From positions 2,046,001-2,110,000 of the forward strand of contig NC_019776.1 of NCBI RefSeq assembly GCF_000317675.1: a stretch of DNA of 64,000 bases. The letters run 5' to 3'. The notes under the pieces were generated by a model. That model ran no database searches, had not been told where the DNA came from, and worked only from the letters and a program-made list of their open reading frames with translations. This document shows, piece by piece, positions 1-9,453 of this stretch. The position numbers and the translations under genes were made by a program. This stretch comes from Cyanobacterium aponinum PCC 10605 (GTDB taxonomy: Bacteria > Cyanobacteriota > Cyanobacteriia > Cyanobacteriales > Cyanobacteriaceae). The number at the start of each line of letters is the position of its first letter. Position 1 is the stretch's first letter.

Positions 1-1456
1 CTCCTCCATAACTTAATTCCATGATTGCCGACAGAGAATCATCTCTATTTAAAAGTATTTTAGGAATGGCTCTTAATGCCCATAAATCCTCCCCAAAAGT
101 TTCTATTTCCAAACCAATATTATTTAGTTGTTCTATTTGTTTAGGTAGTAATTTATCTAAAATAATGGGATTTTCTAAGGCTACTATTTCCCATTGATTT
201 TGTAATTGTTCATAGATAATTCTCTCATGGGCGATGTGTTGTTCTATTAACCATATTCCTTGGGAATGTTCTGCAACAATATATGTATTTCTTGCTTGAG
301 CTATGACTTGTAAATCAATTAAACCGATATTTTCTTCTGGACTTTTTTCTCTTTCTTTGATTTCCGGCGTTTCTAGGTGATAAATACTCTTATTCTCTGC
401 TAATTTAAGGATATTTTCGACTCTTTTATTCTCCCATTTTTGAGATATATTATTATCAGTTAATTTAAAAATTTCTGCAATAGTATCTTTAATTTGTTCC
501 TGCCAAAATTCAATATTATCTAAGAAAATTTCTGCTTTAGCAGGGTGTCGATTCCAGTCTATTTGTCGAGGAGATGTTTGTAAATGTAAAAAGGCGACGG
601 GAAAACGATCCCTTTCTAAGGTACGATGAAAACTGCTATAAATAGCTGATTCTAACTCAGGGCATTTGATTATTCTACCGTTGATTCCTATCTTAACCCA
701 ATCTGGTCGAGGACGAGAGATGCGATCGGGTAATCCTAAAACTAATTCAAGGTGAGAAATAGATTTTTCATAGGGAGTATCAATTGCTTTTTTTATAGTT
801 TTTAAATCAGAATAATGAATAGTTTTTAATAATTGCGGTAAAATTTTATCCGCAGAATTACTACGACTAATGGAAAAAATTAAGCGATCATTCACTAATA
901 ATTGCCAAGTAATATGAGGATGACATAAAGCAAATTCTCCTAACAAAATTTGAATTTTTTTCAACTGCTGTTTAAAAGGGGGATTTACCTGTCTTCTCAC
1001 AGGCATATTGCCAAATAAGTCGTTAACTCTTACTATTGTCCCCACGGCTGAAGGTTTGGGATAAATATGTTGTAGTTGGGCATTTTCTGCCATAATTTCC
1101 CAACCGCAATCATTAGTAACCCGACTGCTAATATTAATCTGTGCTAACTGAGCGATACTATGTAAGGCTTCACCCCTAAATCCTAACGTGTGAATATTAA
1201 TTAAATCATTAGTATTGTTTATTTTACTGGTGGCATGGGGTTGAATCGTCAGAGGTAAATCTTCTTGGGTAATACCTTCTCCGTTGTCGGCTACTTGTAA
1301 ATTCCATGTTTCTGGATAAATGGACACAAAAATGCGATCGGCTTTTGCATCTAAACTATTTTCTACTAACTCTCTGACAACGGCTACTAATGAATCTATA
1401 ACTTCTCCTGCGGCAATTAATTTAATTAAGTTGTCTGGTAATTTCCTGATAGCCAT
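1..1456 (-). CDS. mutL: DNA mismatch repair protein MutL, 3' end cut by window edge
   Basis: The reverse strand from the ATG at 1456 translates without a stop to the window edge, so the C-terminal end of the protein is missing. The N-terminus reads [20 protein letters not shown], then [15 protein letters not shown] and [11 protein letters not shown], which are the GHKL ATPase motifs of MutL. Further on, [13 protein letters not shown] matches the start of the MutL dimerisation domain. MutL couples MutS mismatch recognition to strand incision in the cytoplasm. One detail differs from the usual family text: [21 protein letters not shown]-type wording replaces [21 protein letters not shown], but the catalytic Glu and Asn remain. 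The gene stands alone, with the cytochrome gene following on the same strand upstream. Confidence 0.93.
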   Translation of the reverse strand, partial: [485 protein letters not shown]

Positions 1457-1546
1457 TTCAATTAGTGATTAGGGGTTGATGAAAAAATGGTTTCATGAGG
1501 GTGGGCAATAGGCAATAGTTTATAGTTTGATCATAAATAATAAAAA

Positions 1547-1593
1547 CACCTGAAACCTGCTACCTGAAACCTGCTACCTGAAACCTGCTACCT
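1547..1593. repeat. 14-bp tandem repeat, 3.4 copies
   Basis: The unit TACCTGAAACCTGC occurs three times in a row plus a partial fourth; the first copy begins with C instead of T. It is a local expansion of the intergenic text built from ACCTGAAACCTG words that recurs between genes throughout the window. It lies between mutL and the diheme cytochrome gene. Confidence 0.85.
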
Positions 1594-1606
1594 ACTTCTG
1601 ACTCAT

Positions 1607-2119
1607 TTACTCGTTAGTGACACTGTAGTCAAATTCTATAGCTCGATTATGACACTCAATACAGGTATTGTGAGTAACTGGGGTTGTAAATTTTATATCA
1701 GGATGTAGAGCGAAAAAGTAACGAGACTGGGCAATAAATTTTGGTCGAGGTTCATCTTTTAGCAGTTGCCTTGAGTATTGCTGTAAATATTGCCACATTA
1801 AAACTTGGGTAAAACGGACAATGCCATCTATTCTTACACCATAATGATTACCCGGATTTTCCAAAATTGTCTGCCATGTTTCCGAGGGTAAAACGGCGGG
1901 AGGAATTGGTATATGGCAAGTGGAACAATTTTCTAAGTATAAGTCTTTACCAATAACAAAGTTACCTACTGCCTTATCAACAGATTTTGTTCCTGCGGTC
2001 AAAGATTGATGATTCATCGCTAAGGATGCACCCCATCCAAAAATCGAACAGAAAAGGACTATTAAAGCTAATATTAGTGGTAAAGTTACTTTTTTTCTTT
2101 TTTTTGACCTAAAAAACAT
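1607..2119 (-). CDS. diheme cytochrome c-type protein
   Basis: This 170-residue protein has an N-terminal basic stretch and one hydrophobic helix (LPLILALIVLFCSIFGWG), so it is exported or membrane-anchored. It holds two CxxCH heme sites, CSTCH and CIECH, about 90 residues apart. Spacing and size fit the cyanobacterial dihaem cytochrome c (DHC) family, whose electron partners are not established. I prefer the ATG at 2119 because an AAGGGG ribosome site lies just before it. The longer frame to 2209 would add 30 residues that overlap the moxR gene end and spoil the signal sequence. The gene follows moxR on the same strand and may be cotranscribed. Confidence 0.75.
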   Translation of the reverse strand: MFFRSKKRKKVTLPLILALIVLFCSIFGWGASLAMNHQSLTAGTKSVDKAVGNFVIGKDLYLENCSTCHIPIPPAVLPSETWQTILENPGNHYGVRIDGIVRFTQVLMWQYLQQYSRQLLKDEPRPKFIAQSRYFFALHPDIKFTTPVTHNTCIECHNRAIEFDYSVTNE

Positions 2120-2192
2120 GATACCCCTTAAAATGAACAGTTGACAATTATCCCCTCCCCGTTCCGGTGGCATTATACGTTTGCCCTCGATA

Positions 2193-3104
2193 TTACTCCG
2201 CGATCGCAACAGTATTGAGTAACCGAGCTACAATCACTTTTGCATTTCTGCCTCCTGCTGGAATCAAACGATGAGATAATACACTAGGTGCTAAAAATTT
2301 AATATCATCGGGAATAACATAATCTCTCCCTTCCAAGAAAGCTAAAGCCTGAGATGCTTTTTGTAGAGCAATTGTTCCCCTAGGACTTACTCCCAAAGCA
2401 ATATCATCATCCTGACGAGAAGCATTGATTAAATTAACGATATACTTTTGAATCTCTGGCGCAACCCTAACTGAAAATACCTCTTTTTGTAAATCTTTCA
2501 CGTCTTGTAAACTCACACAGGGTTCTAATTCTTCCACTAAAGTAGGATTTAACTGCTTTTCTAACATTTGCAACTCTTCCTCAAAGGAGGGATAACCAAG
2601 GCTCAAAGAAATAGCAAATCTGTCCATTTGTGCTTCTGGTAAGGGAAAAGTTCCCTGATACTCTACAGGGTTTTGTGTGGCAATAACAAAAAAAGGTATC
2701 GGTACAATCTTAGCAACTCCGTCAATGGTAATTTGTTTTTCTTCCATTACTTCTAATAATGCGGATTGAGTTCTCGGAGTAGCCCTATTGATTTCATCTG
2801 CTAGTAAAACATTCGCAAAAGCAGGACCTGCTAAAAACTCAAATTCTCGACTGTTGGGATTCCAAACATTTGTTCCTGTTACATCACTAGGCAATAAATC
2901 AGGAGTGCATTGGATACGCTGAAACTTACCATTAATTGATTTTGCAAGAGATTTCGCTAAGAGGGTTTTACCCACTCCGGGTACATCTTCTAGTAAAGCA
3001 TGACCTCCACTTAATAAAGCAACTAAAACTAATTTAATGGCATCATCCTTCCCCACAATTGTACGGGCTAGATTTTCTTTGAGAATGGTAATTTTTTCCC
3101 TCAT
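2193..3104 (-). CDS. MoxR-family AAA+ ATPase
   Basis: The 303-residue protein is a full-length MoxR-type AAA+ ATPase. It shows Walker A (EDVPGVGKTLLAKSLA), Walker B (ANVLLADEINRA), the sensor-1 segment FFVIATQNPVEYQGTFPLPEAQ, and the arginine-finger text MDRF, followed by the lid domain with GVSPRGTIAL. MoxR ATPases act as chaperones that help activate metalloenzymes or complexes, usually with a von Willebrand A protein and a DUF58 protein. Neither partner is encoded within the window, so the substrate cannot be inferred. The gene is followed on the same strand by the diheme cytochrome gene, whose maturation might be related, but that is only a positional hint. Confidence 0.92.
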   Translation of the reverse strand: MREKITILKENLARTIVGKDDAIKLVLVALLSGGHALLEDVPGVGKTLLAKSLAKSINGKFQRIQCTPDLLPSDVTGTNVWNPNSREFEFLAGPAFANVLLADEINRATPRTQSALLEVMEEKQITIDGVAKIVPIPFFVIATQNPVEYQGTFPLPEAQMDRFAISLSLGYPSFEEELQMLEKQLNPTLVEELEPCVSLQDVKDLQKEVFSVRVAPEIQKYIVNLINASRQDDDIALGVSPRGTIALQKASQALAFLEGRDYVIPDDIKFLAPSVLSHRLIPAGGRNAKVIVARLLNTVAIAE

Positions 3105-3514
3105 TAGCAGTTATTTCCTTGTGTGATACTGAGTCCATATTTTATCAAATTTAGCCGAAGTGCGATATAGAAATATGACTCTCTAAGTAGGTTTCAGGCT
3201 TTAGGTTTTGGTTAATTTTTCTCAAAATTAATTTTAAACTATTAGTATCTTTATACTTAAGAAGTCATCTAAGATCTATTAAACCTAACTTTTTTATTAG
3301 GCGACGGGCTTAAGCCCCTTGTTATCATTCAAACGTTTACTTGTTGCCTGTTGCTCACTCTTTCCCTGACGATTTGATTTAGATGTTTATATTTCCTAGC
3401 CCACTACTAAAATGCTTTAGAATGAGCATCGCTACCGTGTCAAGAAGTAGTTTGTACCATTAAAAAGTGCTGTAAGATAAAGATTAGTTAGACACAAGAA
3501 ATTAAAAAACTATC
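3105..3514. other. 410-bp intergenic region between divergent genes
   Basis: The spacer separates moxR (minus) from the hypothetical gene at 3515 (plus), so it should carry both promoters. It contains AGGTTTCAGGCTTTAGG-type repeat words near 3190 and a degenerate copy of the palindrome family with core GGGCTTAAGCCCCTT around 3306-3320. I see no ORF or RNA gene. Confidence 0.6.
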
Positions 3515-4024
3515 ATGAGTAAATTACGCAACGTCCTCATTGGTGCTGGAATAGCGGCTGTTGGTGCTGTGGGAGTAAAAAAAGCCGTTGATTATTTCCA
3601 AAATAAAAAACAGCAAGAAGCATTACCCGAAACCCCCGAAGATGCTCAAATTTCTAATCCAGAAGAAGAGGTTGCTTTTGCCGTTGTCGAAACTTCTTCC
3701 GTTCAAGATTTCCTTGATAAAAGTTTTGGTAAGTCGGGGCGCTACAACCCTAATCGCCCTCCCAAAGTATTTGAATATCAGGATAAACAGTATATGGTAA
3801 TCTGGGCATACGATAACGAAAAATCTAAAAATCAAATGCTTGTTTTTCAATATACTGACAGTGGAAGACAAATGATTGCTAGTGTAGGCTATACCGATTC
3901 TGCCACAGACTATAATTTAAAGATGGGAAATACTCCCTTTGCCGTAGAAATTAACGGAGCAAAATTACAATCTGGGGAAGGTGAAACGGAAGGCACAAGT
4001 GATGTTGATTTCGTCTTAGCTTAG
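3515..4024 (+). CDS. hypothetical protein with N-terminal glycine-rich helix
   Basis: The protein has 169 residues and I do not recognise a named family. The N-terminus (RNVLIGAGIAAVGAVGVKKA) is a short Gly/Ala-rich hydrophobic helix that could anchor it in a membrane. An acidic linker (PETPEDAQISNPEEEVAF) follows, then a compact soluble domain with many aromatic residues (KVFEYQDKQYMVIWAYD, MLVFQYTDSGRQM). The tail is acidic and Gly/Ser-rich. Codon use is like the neighbours. It is a single gene transcribed away from moxR; a function cannot be assigned. Confidence 0.7.
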   Translation: MSKLRNVLIGAGIAAVGAVGVKKAVDYFQNKKQQEALPETPEDAQISNPEEEVAFAVVETSSVQDFLDKSFGKSGRYNPNRPPKVFEYQDKQYMVIWAYDNEKSKNQMLVFQYTDSGRQMIASVGYTDSATDYNLKMGNTPFAVEINGAKLQSGEGETEGTSDVDFVLA

Positions 4025-4247
4025 TTATTCTATTGGAGTTTTGATAAAAATTAGGATTTTTAAGGGGTAAAAAAGTCATTCTGCCTGTATATATTTATGG
4101 CGATGTCTGTTGGGGGATTAGAAGAATTAGGAATTATGTTGATCGAGAATTAGTGGTTAAATAACTTGTTAATATCATTAATTAGTGATCCACTATTAAC
4201 TATTAATTATTCACTATTTATTATACAGATGGAGGTTATCAACTTTT

Positions 4248-4538
4248 ATGGCAACTCAGGTTATTCAAAATCCGCAAACAAAAGCTAATAGTGAAAAAAA
4301 ACATCATCCGGGTTATCGAGTTTTACTGCATAATGACAGTTTCAATACGATGGAATATGTCGTAGAAACCCTGATGGAAACCGTTGGAATGAGTGAACCT
4401 CAAGCGGTTAGTGTAATGATGGAAGCTCATACAAATGGTGTTGGTTTAGTAACAGTATGTGCTTTGGAACACGCTGAGTTTTATTGTGAAAGTTTAAAAA
4501 GTAAAGGTTTAACTAGCACGATCGAACCTGCGGAATAA
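4248..4538 (+). CDS. clpS: ATP-dependent Clp protease adaptor ClpS
   Basis: The 96-residue product matches ClpS in length and motifs: YRVLLHNDSFNTMEYVVETL, then MMEAHTNGVGLVTVCALEHAE. ClpS docks on the N-domain of ClpC/ClpA and delivers N-degron substrates to the Clp protease in the cytoplasm. The DN-type pocket text (HNDSFNTMEYV) and the conserved HTNG segment are present, so N-end-rule binding is likely intact. A GGAGG ribosome site lies at 4232-4236, 11 bases ahead of the ATG. The next gene, a CPBP protease, starts 44 bp downstream and may be cotranscribed. Confidence 0.95.
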   Translation: MATQVIQNPQTKANSEKKHHPGYRVLLHNDSFNTMEYVVETLMETVGMSEPQAVSVMMEAHTNGVGLVTVCALEHAEFYCESLKSKGLTSTIEPAE

Positions 4539-4582
4539 TGGTTTATTATTACTATTTATATTAATTATTAATTGTCCTCATT

Positions 4583-5437
4583 TTGCTTTTATCTCATATC
4601 AAAAATTATCCTATAGTTGTAAGGTTAGGGCTATTTGTCTTAGCCTTACTATTTATTTGGTCTCCTTTTTTACTCTCTACTTATTATTTTCTAGGAGCAA
4701 AAGATCCTAATTTAACTACTATTATAACCATGGCAATTTTATTTGTCATTTTTCTATTTTTGGTTAAGTTTTGGGGTCAATTTGTGTATGATAAATCGAA
4801 TATTTTTAAAAGTTATGGTTTAGTTTTTTCTCGCACCAATTTTCTTTTTTTAATCAAAGGTTTAATTATTGGTTTTATTTCTAATTGGCTATTATTTGGA
4901 GTTGAATTTTTATTGGGGTGGGTAAGTTTTCAGTCTCCTTCTTTACCCTTGGTTAAACTCTTAACAGAAGGATTTATAAGTGCCATTGGTATTGGCTTGG
5001 CAGAAGAATTATTTTTTCGAGGCTTTTTATTATGGGAATTAGAAAGAGATTTTTCTCTGGCTTTTTCTGCTGGTTTAAATGCTTTTATTTTTGCTTTTTT
5101 ACATTTCATTAAACCCCTACCTGAAGTAATTCGTACCAGTGTTACTTTTCCCGCTTTAGTTATTTTAGGATATATTTTAGTATTAGGGAAGCGATCGCAT
5201 CTTAACTTATTGGGTATTAGTATTGGCATTCATAGTGGCTTAGTGTGGGGATACTATATTGTAAATGTAGGACAAATGGTAAAATATAACAACTTAGTAC
5301 CATCTTGGATAACAGGAATAGATAAAAATCCCATTGCAGGAGTTATGGGAATTAGTTTTTTATTGATATTATTATACAGTCTAAAAATAGATAATAAATT
5401 GAGAAACAAAGTGAAAAATGATGTTAATATGAACTAA
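4583..5437 (+). CDS. CPBP-family intramembrane metalloprotease (CAAX protease/Abi type)
   Basis: The protein has 284 residues and about eight hydrophobic segments. The three CPBP motifs are present: EELFFR (Glu141, Glu142, Arg146), FAFLHF (His174) and a final His near residue 217 in GIHSGLVWG. Family members cleave membrane substrates or act in bacteriocin immunity; in cyanobacteria the substrates are generally unknown. The frame opens with a TTG at 4583, with no good ATG near it, so the exact start is uncertain. It sits directly behind clpS, and a secreted LRR gene follows 45 bp downstream on the same strand. Confidence 0.87.
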   Translation: MLLSHIKNYPIVVRLGLFVLALLFIWSPFLLSTYYFLGAKDPNLTTIITMAILFVIFLFLVKFWGQFVYDKSNIFKSYGLVFSRTNFLFLIKGLIIGFISNWLLFGVEFLLGWVSFQSPSLPLVKLLTEGFISAIGIGLAEELFFRGFLLWELERDFSLAFSAGLNAFIFAFLHFIKPLPEVIRTSVTFPALVILGYILVLGKRSHLNLLGISIGIHSGLVWGYYIVNVGQMVKYNNLVPSWITGIDKNPIAGVMGISFLLILLYSLKIDNKLRNKVKNDVNMN

Positions 5438-5482
5438 TTTAAGAAAAATATTAACTAAAAAAAAGTGTAATAGAGGTTAAGA

Positions 5483-6322
5483 ATGTCCTTAATTAAAAAA
5501 AGTTTATTTGTTGCCAGTGTAATTATTTCCCCTCTTATTTATTCACCGATACAAGTGAATGCACAAAATTCAAACATGAGTTTTAGTCAATGGTGCGAAC
5601 AACAATCATTATCTGCTGAAACAGAAAAAACCATTAATGCAATCACTAAGGCTTTAAATGTAAAAAATTGTGCAGAAGCCGCTGAAATCGCCCCTAGAGT
5701 ATTCACCCTAACTATAGCAAATCAAAATATTTCCGACTTAAGACCACTCAAAAGTTTTATCAATCTTACAGACTTAAATCTATACAATAACAATATTGTC
5801 GATATTTCCCCTCTACAATCGATGACTAATTTAAAGAAAGTAGTTTTAGGTCATAATCCCATTCAAGATTTAACCCCTTTAAAATCATTAAATAACCTCG
5901 AAAAATTATATATCAGCAATATTAATACTAATAATTTTGAAGCAATTAAATATCTAAAAAAAATTAATACTTTATATATTAATCAGAATAAAATCAGTGA
6001 TTTAAAACCACTAGAAAATTTAACTAACTTACAAGAATTATATGCTAGAGAAAATAAAATTAGCGATTTAAAACCCTTAGCAAATTTAACTAACTTACAA
6101 GAATTATCGTTAGATAATAATCAAATTTCTGATTTAACTCCTTTAGCAAAACTGAGCAAACTAGAAGAATTATCTCTCAATAACAATCAAGTAACAGAAG
6201 CAGGAATCAAACCCCTGTGGGATTTAAAAAATTTAGAAAGAGTATATCTACATCAAAATCCAGTAGCACGACAATTTTGCCCCAACAACAGAGATAGTCT
6301 TTGTTTTATCGGTAATAGATAA
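5483..6322 (+). CDS. secreted leucine-rich-repeat protein (internalin-like LRR)
   Basis: The 279-residue protein starts with a signal peptide (SLFVASVIISPLIYSPIQVNAQ) and then a Cys-containing cap. From about residue 75 it carries roughly eight 21-23-residue LRR units of the pattern LTDLNLYNNNIVDISPLQSM, ending in a Cys-containing C-terminal cap (FCPNNRDSLCF). This spacing is that of SDS22/internalin-type repeats, which form a curved solenoid that binds proteins. Two consecutive units near residues 172-215 are almost identical at the protein and DNA level (KISDLKPL.NLTNLQEL), suggesting a recent internal duplication. Partner and role are unknown. A GAGGTTAAG ribosome site precedes the ATG. 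Confidence 0.85.
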   Translation: MSLIKKSLFVASVIISPLIYSPIQVNAQNSNMSFSQWCEQQSLSAETEKTINAITKALNVKNCAEAAEIAPRVFTLTIANQNISDLRPLKSFINLTDLNLYNNNIVDISPLQSMTNLKKVVLGHNPIQDLTPLKSLNNLEKLYISNINTNNFEAIKYLKKINTLYINQNKISDLKPLENLTNLQELYARENKISDLKPLANLTNLQELSLDNNQISDLTPLAKLSKLEELSLNNNQVTEAGIKPLWDLKNLERVYLHQNPVARQFCPNNRDSLCFIGNR

Positions 6323-6512
6323 AATGAATTAGTGAATAGTGAATAGTTGATAGTTGATAATTAAAAACTCCGTTCACGATTGAAAGGAATGTACAAGCAC
6401 AGCAAACTCTCATTTACCCCCAACACCCTAAGCCCCTAATCCCCTAACACCCTAATTCCCTAATCCCCTAATACCTCAACACCTGCAACCGTCAAACCCG
6501 ACCAAACTGAGG
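6323..6512. repeat. composite intergenic repeat between convergent genes
   Basis: The spacer between the LRR gene and the exporter gene is made of words that recur through the window: GAATAGTGAATAGTTGATAG, CCCTAATCCCCTAACACC, ACCTGCAACCGTCAAACC and a terminal AAACTGAGGTTA next to the exporter stop codon. No ORF is present. Confidence 0.75.
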
Positions 6513-9449
6513 TTACTCTAATTGTCGGGCGGCAAGTCTAGCGAATAATCCATCTTCTTGGATCAGTTGATCAAAATTACCTACCTGCACCACTCGCCCT
6601 GCTTCTAAAACATAGATGCGATCGGCGTTACGGATGGTGCTTAAACGGTGGGCTACCGCTACTCTAGTGGCGTTCATGCGATCGAGGCTTTTGGTGACAA
6701 TGGATTGAGTACGATTATCAAGGGCGCTTGTGGCCTCATCAAGGAAAATAATTTTTGGTTTTAAAACCAAGGCACGGGCAATTAAAAGCCTTTGTCTTTG
6801 ACCCCCAGAAAGGTTTGTTCCCCCCTCACTAATAACCGTGTGCATCCCCATAGGCATTTGTTCAATATCTTCGGCAAAACCCGCCATTCTTGCCGCTTCC
6901 CAAGCCTCATCAAGGGTAACTAAAGCCCCGGAAGTAATATTATCAAACAGAGAACCGGCACCGATACGTCCATTTTGCAAAACAACCCCTAATTGTCGCC
7001 TGACGGCTTGAGGATTTAAACCTGCTAAATCTTGTCCATCATAATAGATTGTTCCAGCTAAAGGGGTTTCAAAACCAAGCAACAAACGCATGATTGTTGA
7101 TTTACCACTACCGGAAGGACCCACCAGAGCAATGAATTCTCCGGGGTTTGCTTCAATGGTGACATCATCTAAAATTAAGGGACCATCTTCACGATAACGA
7201 AAAGTAACGTGATCTACTGTAAAACGTCCTGTTAAACGTCCAGGGTCAGCACTGGTAACGTCTGCTTCGGGTTTCCCGTCTAAAATAGGTTTTGCCCTTT
7301 CCCATAGGGGGACAATTTCTAAAACATCGGTAATAGTAACACTCAAATCGGTTACACCACTAAAAAAAGTGCCAAAAGCAGAGTTAAAAGCTAAGAAAGT
7401 ACCTGCATTTAAGCCTCCCGGTATGCCTTTTGCGATCGCACCTTGAATAAACATAATGGCAAACCAAAATAATAATACCGAACTCATTAAGGGTAAGACT
7501 TCTGTGACGACCGTAACACTATCATTAATTCTTTGAATACCAGCCATTAACTTTGTCCGTTGACCGAATTTTTTTGCCCAAGCCGCAAAAGCCCTTTCTT
7601 CGGCGGCCGCTACCCTCAATTTTGAAACTCCGTTAATTAACTCGATACTTAGACCATTTAACTCCCCGTCTAACTCCTCTGTTTTCCTTTGTCGGCGTAC
7701 AAGCATGGTACTAGAAACAGTGGTAACAATTGCCGCTACAAGGGTTATGCCCATTGCCACTAAAGCTAATTTGACACTGTAAATAAACATTAACCCCAAA
7801 TTTAACAGGGCGAAAATACCACTTAAAAGAGTACGTTGAGTCGCCCCACTTAACTGAGAACGAATTTGCCCCACCGCCAACAAACGCACCAATAAATCCC
7901 CTGTGGCATATTTACGGAAAAAAGCGGGACTGAGTTTAATTAAGCGATCCCATACGGCGGGTTGCAAAACCCCATCAGCCGCACTCTCTACCCTTAAAGA
8001 AAAAATCCCTTGGGCTAACTGAAAAGCCGCTTGTCCAAAAGCCGCCGCAAATAAAGCTAAACCGATTTGCCATAACAAACCTTGATCACTGTCAGGAATC
8101 GCATTATTAACTAAAAGGTTAGTCGCTTGAGGTGTTACCATCCCCATAAGAGTACCAACTGTACCCATAACACCAATGGCAATTACGTCTTTTTCATAAC
8201 CCCGAATACCAAATTTAAACACTTCCAAAAAATGGGAAATGCCACCAGGCAGAGGGCGATAAAACATATAGGCTTCCACCGACAAAGTTTCAGCAATCGC
8301 CTCATTAACAGGAGTTTTCGTTTTCGTAATTGGATCAAACAAAACGTATTTATTACCCCGATGGGGTAGTAATGCCACAGGATTATTTTCTTCTAGGGTA
8401 TAAGCTAAAAGAGGTCCGTTTTCTTGTTTCCACCATTCCCCCATTAATAACACCCGACGGGTACGAAATTGAGAAGCCCGTGCGATCGCATCTAGGGGAT
8501 CTTTAATCCGACTTAAATCTTCTGACTTAGCAGGAGGAAGAACAGTAATTCCTTGAACTCTGCCGATAGCTCCTGCGGCAACTAATAAAGGCATTCCCTC
8601 TTGGAAAAAGCCCACCTCTTCAGGGTGTAAAACTTCTTTTAATCCCCCCAAGGCACTTTCTGTCACCTGAACATTGAGTTCCTGCCGTTGCTGAAACTGT
8701 TGAAAATTTTCCTCTTGTTCCTTGACAACAACTAAGCGAAGATAATGCAATAGATAACGATGAAATTGATTTAAACTAAGACTTAAATCTTGACAATTTT
8801 CTAAATCAGAAGTGGGACAAGTATAAATTTCCGTCTGTTCTTTTGTATTTAACCACATTTCAGGAGTCAGGGGAAAAACAGAGCAATTCGACTCAAGCAT
8901 TATTTCCTCTAATCCCATCCAATGGAAACTTCCTGAGCGAACGTCAATCCAAGCTACCTGCCCTTTTCTAGCTTGAAGACTTTGCCCTTCAATTAAAGAA
9001 ATAAAATGACTACCCTCGGCTGTAACCAAACTTAAGGGAAATTCAGTGATTTTTACATACTGTCGGGCTAACCACTCATCCCAATGATGTAACCATGTTT
9101 CTAATGGGGTAATCTGTTTTAGATCTTGATTGGGGTCAGAATCAGAAGTTTTGTGGATCAAGGGTTCAAAAAAATCTTGAAAAGAGAACTTTCTTAAAAC
9201 CGTTTCCTCTAAACCCACCGCAATTATGCCATATTCATCCGAGAGAAAATCAACTCCTAGTAAAATTTCTCCCTCTACGGCGGTGAATAAATAACGGCGA
9301 ATATCTTGAGGCTTATCATCTTCAATCAGGGTAGAAAATAATACTAATGAACCTGATTCCACTAACCACACGGTTTGAGGGTCATTTAACAATAAAGGTT
9401 CGTTACCTTTAACTAAAATTTGTTCGGGTAATAAAGTTTGTTCTGTCAT
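6513..9449 (-). CDS. NHLP-type peptide export ABC transporter, permease/ATPase without peptidase
   Basis: The 978-residue protein matches the second ABC subunit of NHLP (nitrile-hydratase-leader-peptide) export systems (NHLM_micro_ABC2 type). Residues 1-400 are a soluble N-terminal region with an opening cyclic-nucleotide-binding-like beta fold (WLVESGSLVLFS...VEGEILLGVDF). Residues about 420-700 form the ABC exporter membrane domain. The C-terminal ATPase has Walker A GPSGSGKST, signature NLSGGQRQR and Walker B IIFLDEATSALD. The start is only 4 bp after the stop of the C39-type ABC gene, so the two are translated together and probably form a heterodimeric exporter. It is the last gene of the minus-strand export block. 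Confidence 0.93.
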   Translation of the reverse strand: MTEQTLLPEQILVKGNEPLLLNDPQTVWLVESGSLVLFSTLIEDDKPQDIRRYLFTAVEGEILLGVDFLSDEYGIIAVGLEETVLRKFSFQDFFEPLIHKTSDSDPNQDLKQITPLETWLHHWDEWLARQYVKITEFPLSLVTAEGSHFISLIEGQSLQARKGQVAWIDVRSGSFHWMGLEEIMLESNCSVFPLTPEMWLNTKEQTEIYTCPTSDLENCQDLSLSLNQFHRYLLHYLRLVVVKEQEENFQQFQQRQELNVQVTESALGGLKEVLHPEEVGFFQEGMPLLVAAGAIGRVQGITVLPPAKSEDLSRIKDPLDAIARASQFRTRRVLLMGEWWKQENGPLLAYTLEENNPVALLPHRGNKYVLFDPITKTKTPVNEAIAETLSVEAYMFYRPLPGGISHFLEVFKFGIRGYEKDVIAIGVMGTVGTLMGMVTPQATNLLVNNAIPDSDQGLLWQIGLALFAAAFGQAAFQLAQGIFSLRVESAADGVLQPAVWDRLIKLSPAFFRKYATGDLLVRLLAVGQIRSQLSGATQRTLLSGIFALLNLGLMFIYSVKLALVAMGITLVAAIVTTVSSTMLVRRQRKTEELDGELNGLSIELINGVSKLRVAAAEERAFAAWAKKFGQRTKLMAGIQRINDSVTVVTEVLPLMSSVLLFWFAIMFIQGAIAKGIPGGLNAGTFLAFNSAFGTFFSGVTDLSVTITDVLEIVPLWERAKPILDGKPEADVTSADPGRLTGRFTVDHVTFRYREDGPLILDDVTIEANPGEFIALVGPSGSGKSTIMRLLLGFETPLAGTIYYDGQDLAGLNPQAVRRQLGVVLQNGRIGAGSLFDNITSGALVTLDEAWEAARMAGFAEDIEQMPMGMHTVISEGGTNLSGGQRQRLLIARALVLKPKIIFLDEATSALDNRTQSIVTKSLDRMNATRVAVAHRLSTIRNADRIYVLEAGRVVQVGNFDQLIQEDGLFARLAARQLE

Positions 9450-9453
9450 AGCT

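Noticed and set aside
1547-1593. Short CRISPR-like direct repeats
   Set aside because: Units are contiguous 14-mers with no unique spacers.
2120-2209. Longer N-terminus for the diheme cytochrome
   Set aside because: It would overlap the moxR 3' end and place a charged stretch before the signal helix; the ATG at 2119 has a better ribosome site.
4111-4160. Short ORF (MAMSVGGLEELG...) upstream of clpS as a small photosystem peptide
   Set aside because: It has about 18 codons, no hydrophobic span and no match to known small subunits.
8127-8369. 80-residue plus-strand reading frame
   Set aside because: It is an antisense shadow of the exporter ABC gene.
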